From UBA6183 sp034676125 (GTDB taxonomy: Bacteria; Bacteroidota; Bacteroidia; UKL13-3), in NCBI GenBank assembly GCA_034676125.1, contig JAUCCO010000183.1, positions 1 through 5,734 of the forward strand: DNA of 5,734 nt. The letters run 5' to 3'. The position numbers were made by a program, and so were the translations under genes. Below, in pieces: positions 1 through 4,833 of the stretch. The first letter of the stretch is position 1; each line of letters opens with the position of its first letter. The notes beneath the pieces were generated by a model. The model saw only the letters and a list, made by a program, of their open reading frames with translations, made no database searches and had not been told where the DNA came from.

Positions 1-52
1 CGTCCCGAAAGGCTTTTCGGGAAGGTGATCGGTTCGAATCCGATATTCTCCA
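1..52 (+). tRNA. 3' portion of a tRNA gene, cut by the left window edge
   Basis: A canonical T-arm is visible: stem ATCGG (28-32), loop TTCGAAT (33-39), stem CCGAT (40-44). It is followed by a 7-nt acceptor strand ATTCTCC (45-51) and an A discriminator (52). CCA is not encoded; CAA follows. The five bases before the T-arm (AGGTG, 23-27) look like a short class I variable loop, and 3-7/18-22 could be the anticodon stem. The loop between those stem halves is 10 nt instead of 7, because the whole of 3-22 folds as an 8-bp hairpin with a GGCT loop. The isotype is therefore unclear. A73 with T70 would suit tRNA-Ala, the D-arm-like sequence before the second copy resembles tRNA-Arg, and a long-variable-arm tRNA is less likely. 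The 5' half is outside the window, so I cannot tell whether this copy belongs to a working tRNA. Confidence 0.5.
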
Positions 53-55
53 CAA
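1..55 (+). repeat. tRNA-derived direct repeat, copy 1 (left flank of the GIY-YIG gene)
   Basis: This stretch is identical over all 55 bases to 388-442; identity ends at position 56 (T here, C at 443). The left limit of this copy is set only by the window edge, so the true repeat may be longer. With copy 2 it brackets the small GIY-YIG nuclease gene with a period of 387 bp, the pattern expected if an element duplicated or restored a tRNA 3' end on insertion. Confidence 0.9.
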
Positions 56-127
56 TAGTAAAAGAAGAGGTTCCGAGCAATTGGTACTATTTTTATTTTA
101 GGACTTGCTTCAACATCGCCTACTTAT

Positions 128-385
128 ATGGAAGATAAATATTTTGTCTATATTCTTTTTTCAAAAGCAATAAATCAATATTACGTTGGCCATACACAAG
201 ATTTAACGGAAAGATTAAATCGACACAAAACTTCGCGTAATAAATCAACTAAAAAAGCTACTGACTGGGAGTTAGTTTATAATGAAGCTTTTGATACCAG
301 AAGTGAAGCAATGGTCAGAGAATTAGAAATCAAGAAAAAGAAAAGCAAAGTTTATATTGAAAAATTGATTAGCGAATTTGGATAG
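128..385 (+). CDS. Small GIY-YIG domain nuclease (UPF0213/YhbQ-like)
   Basis: This 85-aa protein is essentially one GIY-YIG domain. It has the VYIL strand (residues 7-10), the YYVG motif (18-21) in place of YIG, the conserved Arg in ERLNRH (R29), and the RELEIKKKKS segment with the probable catalytic metal-binding Glu (E65). The C-terminal VYIEKLI helix (75-81) is also typical. Stand-alone proteins of 80-100 aa of this type are abundant in Bacteroidota; the family fold is a DNA-strand-cleaving nuclease, but the role of the small members is mostly unknown. ATG at 128 lies just before the YFVYIL strand. The frame is open back to position 62 without another ATG, and no Shine-Dalgarno sequence is seen. 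The gene sits between two identical tRNA 3'-end copies, and its stop codon (383-385) lies inside sequence resembling a tRNA D-arm. I infer a minimal mobile or homing-like element; endonuclease activity is not shown. Confidence 0.88.
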   Translation: MEDKYFVYILFSKAINQYYVGHTQDLTERLNRHKTSRNKSTKKATDWELVYNEAFDTRSEAMVRELEIKKKKSKVYIEKLISEFG

Positions 386-439
386 AGCGTCCCGAAAGGC
401 TTTTCGGGAAGGTGATCGGTTCGAATCCGATATTCTCCA
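372..439 (+). pseudogene. Incomplete tRNA-like sequence overlapping the end of the nuclease gene
   Basis: Laid on a class I tRNA, the pieces fall in order: degenerate D-stem GCGA (372-375), D-loop ATTTGGATA (376-384), D-stem GAGC (385-388), G26 (389), anticodon-stem halves TCCCG (390-394) and CGGGA (405-409), AGGTG variable loop, T-arm, acceptor strand and A73. The anticodon loop has 10 nt, only two of four D-stem pairs form, and no matching 5' acceptor strand precedes. It is therefore probably a tRNA remnant or decoy that cannot be charged. The D-loop match could be partly chance, because the same bases encode the nuclease C-terminus. Confidence 0.4.
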
Positions 440-442
440 CAA
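388..442 (+). repeat. tRNA-derived direct repeat, copy 2 (right flank of the GIY-YIG gene)
   Basis: This is an exact copy of 1-55. It contains the hairpin (390-397 with 402-409), variable-loop-like AGGTG (410-414), T-arm (415-431), acceptor strand (432-438) and A (439). It starts 2 nt after the nuclease stop codon. The tRNA resemblance continues leftward into the coding sequence: 372-388 reads much like a D-arm, with loop TTGGATA and GAGC. No 5' acceptor strand GGAGAAT is found in front, so this copy is not a complete tRNA gene. Confidence 0.9.
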
Positions 443-501
443 CTTTACGTTTCTATTTGTTTCGATATACTGAAACTGCGTGTTATAAAGTTATTTTTAT
501 T

Positions 502-522
502 GGGTTGATTTTTTTTCAACCC
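502..522. other. Hairpin with T7 loop in the spacer before tRNA-Asp
   Basis: GGGTTGA (502-508) pairs with TCAACCC (516-522) around a loop of seven T. No T-run follows on the plus strand, so an intrinsic terminator is not well supported. The rest of the gene-free stretch 443-628 is AT-rich and shows no ORF or RNA that I recognise. Confidence 0.4.
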
Positions 523-628
523 CAATTTCCAGAAAACTTCTTGTTGTAATTTCAACCCAACTTCATACTATCTTTAAAACCAGTCGATATTTTGCGGAGG
601 GACAAAACAGCATTTTTTGCGCAAAAAA

Positions 629-651
629 AAAGCATCCAAATTGGATGCTTT
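629..651 (-). terminator. Intrinsic terminator of tRNA-Asp
   Basis: AAAGCATCC (629-637) and GGATGCTTT (643-651) form a 9-bp stem with a 5-nt loop. On the minus strand the stem ends in a run of nine T (complement of A at 623-631) and lies 13 nt past the 3' end of the tRNA. The plus strand side (TAAATTTT) is a weaker tail, so the signal mainly serves the minus strand. Confidence 0.8.
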
Positions 652-664
652 AAATTTTAATTTG

Positions 665-738
665 CGGTGCGGACGGGATTCGAACCCGCGACCCCCTGCG
701 TGACAGGCAGGTATTCTAACCAGCTGAACTACCACACC
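665..738 (-). tRNA. tRNA-Asp (anticodon GTC)
   Basis: This is a complete cloverleaf of 74 nt without encoded CCA, on the minus strand. The acceptor GGTGTGG pairs with CCGCACC (one G-T pair), followed by discriminator G73. The D-arm is GTTC/GAAT-like with loop AGCTGGTTA. The anticodon arm is CCTGC-CTGTCAC-GCAGG, with GTC at positions 34-36. The variable loop is GGGTC and the T-arm is GCGGG-TTCGAAT-CCCGT. From the D-arm to the T-arm it is nearly identical to E. coli tRNA-Asp. It delivers aspartate at GAC and GAT codons. It has its own promoter about 50 nt upstream and a terminator directly downstream, so it is a single-gene transcription unit. Confidence 0.97.
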
Positions 739-790
739 GACTATCTCTTTTTGGTTTTTCTATTTAACTAGATATTCCTTAAAGGGTGTG

Positions 791-820
791 CAAATGTAGG
801 GCTAAAATTTATTATTGCAA
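791..820 (-). promoter_or_regulatory. Bacteroidota-type promoter for tRNA-Asp
   Basis: On the minus strand, TTG (complement of 818-820) is followed after exactly 19 nt by TACATTTG (complement of 791-798). This fits the primary sigma factor consensus of Bacteroidota, TTG-N17-23-TAnnTTTG. Transcription would start around 784-786, giving a leader of about 47 nt before the mature tRNA 5' end at 738. Confidence 0.75.
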
Positions 821-975
821 GTCATTGCGCTAAAAAAATATAAAAAAAAGGCAATTTGCTTTTAATGTGCTGTAATACTGTACCAATTATTTTAAGCTAA
901 ATATTTACTACCAACTATTTTTAAACATTAATTCCCAACACTAGCCATACTTCAGCATTTTTAAATATTTCTTTA

Positions 976-983
976 TTACTTTG
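976..983 (+). promoter_or_regulatory. Possible -7 element of the accA promoter
   Basis: TTACTTTG differs by one base from TAnnTTTG and lies 17 nt before the accA ATG, which would give a very short 5' leader. No TTG stands at the expected distance upstream (TTC lies near 951), so the call is tentative. The remainder of 821-975 is AT-rich and shows no gene. Confidence 0.35.
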
Positions 984-1000
984 CACCCTTATTTAAAACT

Positions 1001-1954
1001 ATGGCATACTTCGATTTTGAAAAACCAATTGAAGAGTTAACACTTCAATTGGAGAATATAATAAAAACAGCCGATAAGAATAAACTAGATTTAAGTGCAT
1101 CTGTACTTGAGTTAGAAGAAAAAATTGAAAAGGCTAAACAAGATATTTATGCCAACTTAAATGGCTGGCAAAGGGTGCAAATTTCTCGTCATCCAGAACG
1201 ACCTTATACTTTAGATTACATAGAACATGTGTTTACCGATTTTATTGAAATGCATGGCGACCGTAATGTTAAAGATGATAAGGCGATGGTAGGCGGAATT
1301 GCCCGCCTTGGCGACCAAACCGTGGTGGTAATTGGCCAACAAAAAGGCCGTAATACCAAACAGCGACAATTGCGTAATTTCGGTATGGCTAACCCTGAAG
1401 GTTATCGCAAAGCACTTCGTTTAATGAAACTTGCCGAAAAGTTTAACTATCCTGTAATTACATTAATTGATACGCCTGGGGCATCGCCCGGGTTAGAGGC
1501 AGAAGAACGCGGACAAGGTGAGGCAATTGCAAAAAACTTACTAGAAATGAGTGTACTTAAAACACCTATTATTTGTGTAATTATTGGCGAAGGAGCAAGT
1601 GGTGGCGCATTAGGTATTGGTATTGGCGATAAAGTAATGATGCTTGAAAATGCTTGGTACTCGGTTATTTCTCCAGAAAACTGTTCAACAATTTTATGGC
1701 GCAGTTGGGAGCATAAAGAAAAAGCAGCCGATGCATTAAAACTTACCGCAATTGATATGTTAAAAAACGAATTAATTGACGGTGTAATTCCAGAACCATT
1801 AGGCGGAGCACACAATAATATTGAACAAATGTATGTTACGCTAAAGCAAGAGTTACAAAAATTAGTAGCCGAATTAAGCCTAATAAACAACGAAACTTTA
1901 ATTGAAACTCGAATAGCTAAATTTAGCAAAATGGGAGCATTTACCGAAGACTAA
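1001..1954 (+). CDS. accA: Acetyl-CoA carboxylase, carboxyltransferase subunit alpha
   Basis: AccA pairs with AccD to move the carboxyl group from carboxybiotin on AccB to acetyl-CoA, making malonyl-CoA for fatty acid synthesis in the cytoplasm. At 317 aa it matches the usual ~319 aa. Visible in order are a helical N-terminus (1-55), ISRHPERPYTLDYI (61-74), GDR (86-88), GQQKGR (112-117), FGMANPEGYRKALRLM (127-142), the IDTPGA loop (156-161) with EERGQGEAIA (168-177), and the oxyanion-hole region GEGASGGALGIGIGD (196-210). YSVISPENC and the IPEPLGGAH motif follow near the C-terminus. One oddity is S162 where the motif is usually DTPGAYPG. The ATG at 1001 gives the normal N-terminus, and no Shine-Dalgarno sequence is seen. 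accD is not in the window, which is common. Confidence 0.97.
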   Translation: MAYFDFEKPIEELTLQLENIIKTADKNKLDLSASVLELEEKIEKAKQDIYANLNGWQRVQISRHPERPYTLDYIEHVFTDFIEMHGDRNVKDDKAMVGGIARLGDQTVVVIGQQKGRNTKQRQLRNFGMANPEGYRKALRLMKLAEKFNYPVITLIDTPGASPGLEAEERGQGEAIAKNLLEMSVLKTPIICVIIGEGASGGALGIGIGDKVMMLENAWYSVISPENCSTILWRSWEHKEKAADALKLTAIDMLKNELIDGVIPEPLGGAHNNIEQMYVTLKQELQKLVAELSLINNETLIETRIAKFSKMGAFTED

Positions 1955-2049
1955 GGTTTGCAAAAGCTCAAACTAACGAAACACGAACAAAGCGTTTACA
2001 TCAATAGAAGTTTTAAAGCTAAACAAACTTATAAGGTAGCGTAGTTTTA

Positions 2050-2466
2050 ATGACCAGTACTAAAGCCGATTTTCGTAAACAACTCAATACTTTGCTGGCT
2101 ATTTTTTATAATGCCAATAATGTTGTTGCTATTAAACATCTGGTTATTCAAGGTAATACTGGAGGGCTTTCATACCATGAGTTAAACACTTGTTTTGATA
2201 CCCTTTTAGCTGATGGACACATACAACTCGTTTATCCTGTTGATGGTTGGAAAGAGTTAAAAGTGGCTGACATTACTGGACAAGGCCGCATTTTTTTTGA
2301 GCAAGGTGGTTACAAAGACCAACGCAACCAAGTTGATAAAACAATGGATTGGTTTAAAAACCACAAGCTATTTTCTAAACTCATTATTGCCGCTATCATT
2401 TTTACTGCTGTTTGGGGTGTGGTGGAAATTGTTTTTAAAATTATAGAACTCTTTACTAAACAATAA
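2050..2466 (+). CDS. Hypothetical protein with possible winged-helix N-terminus and one C-terminal membrane helix
   Basis: This 138-aa protein has no family I can name with certainty. Residues 8-88 look like a small winged-helix domain. Helices at 8-20 and 41-55 are followed by LLADGHIQLVY (52-62), then a wing-like KVADITGQGRIFFEQGGY (71-88); 'ITxxGRxFxxxGGY' is a recurring ending in small Bacteroidota wHTH-like proteins. A charged linker (89-106) leads to one hydrophobic segment (about 110-132, LIIAAIIFTAVWGVVEIVF), so the N-terminal domain is probably cytoplasmic and membrane-tethered. The gene lies 95 bp after accA on the same strand, without an obvious terminator between them, and ends in a strong hairpin. 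Shared transcription with accA is possible; a functional link is not indicated. DNA binding is unproven. Confidence 0.72.
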   Translation: MTSTKADFRKQLNTLLAIFYNANNVVAIKHLVIQGNTGGLSYHELNTCFDTLLADGHIQLVYPVDGWKELKVADITGQGRIFFEQGGYKDQRNQVDKTMDWFKNHKLFSKLIIAAIIFTAVWGVVEIVFKIIELFTKQ

Positions 2467-2495
2467 ACCCCACCAAGTTTTGTCTTAGTGGGGTT
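2466..2495. terminator. Hairpin between convergent genes, probable bidirectional terminator
   Basis: AACCCCAC (2466-2473) pairs with GTGGGGTT (2488-2495); the stem continues after one mismatch with AAG/CTT (2475-2477/2484-2486) around a 6-nt loop. It begins at the stop codon of the plus-strand gene and lies 30 nt past the stop of the minus-strand lipoprotein gene. A T-run directly after the stem is missing on both strands (a T7 run comes only at 2518-2524), so termination efficiency is uncertain. Confidence 0.6.
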
Positions 2496-2525
2496 GCGTG
2501 TTTACTATATACCAGACTTTTTTTC

Positions 2526-3227
2526 TTATGGGAAAGACATTCTACAGTAACTTATTTCTTCTTTGTTGGTTGGAGAAAGGAAGTCAGGAATACGTTTAGT
2601 CACATAGATACTATTATCATTCACCCAAACAATATCCTCTGGCGCCCAATTCAATTGATTATACTCCCATGCTAAGTCAAGTTTACCATTTGGGCTTAAT
2701 GCCCACATCTGTATCCCGTTTGGCATAACATCATACCCAATTGCATCGGAATAACATACTATGTATTTTTTATTAGGAGATAATTTAGGCACACCCCAAA
2801 CTCTTGTTTGTTCACCCGTATTGCTATTAATTAATAAATACTCTCCCGTTTCATAATACTGTGCCATTATAATGTAAAAACGAATCTCCTTTATAAACCC
2901 AACATAAGTATATGTCACTTGATCGACATTATCAGACTGTGCAAGGCTATCCTTCAACACAAGTTTTTCACCTTGCCCTACATTTAATGTTAATGTATTT
3001 CCTACTTTCCTTACTGCTGTGGAATCATAAAATATTTGATTAACGTTTTTATATACTTTGTATTGAAGCTCTGTGATAGAATCAACATATATCGTATGTC
3101 CATTTATAGCTATTGTATCCCTTTTACCATGTTCTATAAAATTTACATGATTGTTTTTTGCGGAGCAACTTATAAGAAACAAGAATAACACACCACAAAC
3201 AAAAATTTTATCGTATCTGAAATTCAT
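2526..3227 (-). CDS. Putative lipoprotein, candidate immunity protein of the upstream RHS toxin
   Basis: The frame is open to an ATG at 3311, but I place the start at the ATG at 3227 (233 aa), which begins a textbook lipoprotein signal: MNFRYDK, then FVCGVLFLFLIS, with lipobox L18-I19-S20-C21. The extra 28 residues would bury this signal and overlap the upstream gene. The mature protein is rich in beta-strand-like segments. One stretch (KEIRFYIIMAQYYETGEYLLINSNTGEQTRVWGVPKLSPNKKY in two overlapping parts) has the rhythm of a beta-propeller blade, as does the later WAPEDIVWVNDNSIYVTKR; I do not recognise a named family. The start codon is 1 nt after the TAA of the RHS-fragment gene, indicating co-translation. 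A membrane-anchored periplasmic protein directly behind a presumed cell-wall-cleaving toxin suggests an immunity function. That is inference; a structural lipoprotein is the alternative. Confidence 0.75.
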   Translation of the reverse strand: MNFRYDKIFVCGVLFLFLISCSAKNNHVNFIEHGKRDTIAINGHTIYVDSITELQYKVYKNVNQIFYDSTAVRKVGNTLTLNVGQGEKLVLKDSLAQSDNVDQVTYTYVGFIKEIRFYIIMAQYYETGEYLLINSNTGEQTRVWGVPKLSPNKKYIVCYSDAIGYDVMPNGIQMWALSPNGKLDLAWEYNQLNWAPEDIVWVNDNSIYVTKRIPDFLSPTNKEEISYCRMSFP

Positions 3228-3228
3228 C

Positions 3229-4407
3229 TTAGTTTGTAATGGTGTTAATATTGTTGAAATTATATCGCTGTAAATGAATGTGGTGCTTATGATGAAACTT
3301 ACCATTTCCATTCACAAACCTTGTATTTCGTAACGCAGGCCCGTTACCTTTTCCATTTTCAGTTAATATACTTAAGCCTCCTGACTGATTAAATCCAAAC
3401 TTTGTAAATTTATCAACCAACAACTGACTTTTTCCTAAATCAAAATTCTGTCCATTAGTCCATACAGGCTCATTGACATCTCCTTTGGTGTTAGCGTATC
3501 TTATATCTGCAAAGCCTCCTTTTCCTGTGTGTCCGCTATGTCCCCCATCTTTATCATTCAATTGATTAATTTGCATTGTAAGACCTGTTTCATTCTTATA
3601 TTCAAAACCCGCTCCTAGAATACCTGCGAATATTTTGGGATCAACATAGTTTCTATCTTTTCCTGGAGAAGTCTGGTCTGAATGATTAACAAAAACCTCG
3701 CCCTGCTTTGGCACATTTATTAAGCCATTCTCTAGCTTCTTAAATGTACCTAAATCTGTCGTTTTCCCGTCTTTAGCTTGATATTTGAAGTTATCATCTG
3801 TTTTGTCGTCTGTAACTTCTCTATCTACTTTACCATCATCATGAATAGTATAGTTATCATCGTTAGCTCCATTGGGATCAATATTCCAAATGGGTTTATT
3901 ACTAAACGCATGGTATCTTGTCTGCCAAGGTTTATCAACCGGGTCAACATTCCATCTTCTACCCAGCCTGCTATCGTATTCCCAGTACTCCGCAGTATAG
4001 GCTCCAATAAATATTTCATCGTCTTTTTCCTGTCCGCCCGCACCACCGAACCTATATCCATTCTCTAAAAAATCGGCTTGGGTGCCTTTGCGTGGTAAAA
4101 CATAACTGCCGGCATAAGTTGCACAATTGCTTATTACTTGCTGGTAGGCCAAGTAACTAAACTGCGCATTGTAATAAGCGTTTAAGTATCCTTTTACGCT
4201 TAGGCTATCGTTTATGTTTACACCGCTATTGCTTAGCATGGTTAAGTTATTATTTAATGATGTCCAGCTAATGTAATTAATTTGGTTTGGTATTTCAACA
4301 ATGGTTAAATAATCTAAGGTTATTTCTTGTAATGGTGTTTCACTGTTTGCACTCCAACCTTTGGTTATATAAAAACGGGTACTGGTTTCGGTGGCAGTAA
4401 AAATCAT
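3229..4407 (-). CDS. 5'-truncated RHS-repeat protein with C-terminal LAS-type metallopeptidase-like domain
   Basis: The open frame gives 392 aa. Residues 1-40 (FTATETSTRFYITKG ... LDYLTIVEI) look like the tail of a beta-sandwich domain. The RHS-associated core follows at 118-180 (YRFGGAGGQEKDDEI, EYWEYDSRLGRRWNVDP, IDPNG), then a DDGK/DDKTD linker (183-225). The variable C-terminal domain (about 230-392) contains GGHSGHTGKGGFADIRY (288-304) and HHKHHIHL (372-379). H293, D301 and H376-x-H378 fit the zinc-ligand layout of LAS metallopeptidases (M15, M74/MepA, usually H-x6-D then H-x-H); spacing here is x7, a one-residue insertion. Such enzymes cut peptidoglycan cross-links. Full RHS proteins carry a long YD-repeat shell before the core; here it is absent, and the frame meets TAA at 4432-4434, next to palindromic repeats. 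It is thus probably a displaced toxin tip or pseudogene fragment with an intact tip. The ATG at 4407 is a nominal start. Confidence 0.78.
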   Translation of the reverse strand: MIFTATETSTRFYITKGWSANSETPLQEITLDYLTIVEIPNQINYISWTSLNNNLTMLSNSGVNINDSLSVKGYLNAYYNAQFSYLAYQQVISNCATYAGSYVLPRKGTQADFLENGYRFGGAGGQEKDDEIFIGAYTAEYWEYDSRLGRRWNVDPVDKPWQTRYHAFSNKPIWNIDPNGANDDNYTIHDDGKVDREVTDDKTDDNFKYQAKDGKTTDLGTFKKLENGLINVPKQGEVFVNHSDQTSPGKDRNYVDPKIFAGILGAGFEYKNETGLTMQINQLNDKDGGHSGHTGKGGFADIRYANTKGDVNEPVWTNGQNFDLGKSQLLVDKFTKFGFNQSGGLSILTENGKGNGPALRNTRFVNGNGKFHHKHHIHLQRYNFNNINTITN

Positions 4408-4452
4408 TTCTCTATCAAAACATACATAATTTTAAATAATCGACAATACCCA

Positions 4453-4586
4453 TACTCTCGATACAAGCGCCACGCTTTATCCAACCCAAGGCTTACTCGA
4501 GCAGGCTGATTATTACTAATTGAAAGTTTCAGCCGGTTCGAGTGATTGCTTAAATGGCCTTCGTGTTGGGGCAATTGTATCGAGAA
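4453..4586. repeat. Palindromic repeat element, copy 1
   Basis: This is an imperfect palindrome of 134 bp. The outer arms TCTCGATACAA and TTGTATCGAGA are perfect inverted repeats of 11 bp. Inner arms pair as CCAAC/GTTGG and as ACTCGA-n3-GGCTGA with TCAGCC-n3-TCGAGT, leaving an AT-rich loop of about 19 nt. It is too short for a transposase gene and contains no convincing ORF. The layout suggests a REP/MITE-like interspersed element or a very long RNA hairpin. It begins 19 nt beyond the in-frame stop that precedes the truncated RHS gene. Between 4408 and 4452 I see only the RHS remnant frame and AT-rich DNA. Confidence 0.85.
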
Positions 4587-4621
4587 GTGGAATGTAAAAA
4601 AGATTTCCTCAACCCTACTCC

Positions 4622-4754
4622 TACTCTCAATACAAGCGCCACACTTTAGCCAACCCAAGGCTTACTCGAGAAGACTGATTATTTCCAATTGAAAGTTTCA
4701 GCCGGTTCGAGTGATTGCTGAAAGGCCATTGCGTTGGTGCAATTGTATCGAGAA
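4622..4754. repeat. Palindromic repeat element, copy 2
   Basis: This is the second copy of the element at 4453-4586, in direct orientation and about 90% identical (13 differences counted by hand, including one 1-bp gap). The central part ATTGAAAGTTTCAGCC plus GGTTCGAGTGATTGCT is unchanged. The left outer arm has one change (TCTCAATACAA) that weakens the outer stem, and GACTGA replaces GGCTGA in the inner stem, so this copy has begun to decay. The 35 bp between the copies (4587-4621) and the stretch 4755-4833 hold no gene that I can support. Confidence 0.85.
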
Positions 4755-4833
4755 ACGGGTGTATTAATACCAAATTTATATTCTAAGTGTATAGTAACTA
4801 AATTGAGTTGCAAACCTAAAGGTGAACTGGGGG

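Noticed and set aside
1..442. CRISPR-like array from the 55-bp repeats
   Set aside because: There are only two copies, they are tRNA-derived, and the interval between them is a protein gene.
1447..1929. 160-aa minus-strand open frame inside accA
   Set aside because: It is antisense to highly conserved accA codons, with a low-complexity Ser/Ile-rich translation.
3228..3311. N-terminal extension of the lipoprotein to the ATG at 3311
   Set aside because: The 28 extra residues would hide the lipoprotein signal peptide and overlap the RHS gene; the ATG at 3227 starts exactly at the signal.
3825..4061. 78-aa minus-strand open frame overlapping the RHS core in another frame
   Set aside because: The RHS core motifs are read in the main frame, so this is a frame shadow.
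3778..4068. 96-aa plus-strand open frame opposite the RHS core
   Set aside because: It is antisense to the RHS core motifs; the translation has no recognisable features.
4404..4658. 84-aa minus-strand open frame upstream of the RHS fragment
   Set aside because: It lies across repeat copy 1 and part of copy 2, has no domain features, and its sequence is set by the palindromic repeat.
4771..4818. Two minus-strand TAnnTTTG matches (TAAATTTG at 4778-4771, TAGGTTTG at 4818-4811) as promoters for the RHS fragment
   Set aside because: Neither has a TTG at 17-23 nt upstream, and both lie more than 360 bp before the gene with the repeats between.
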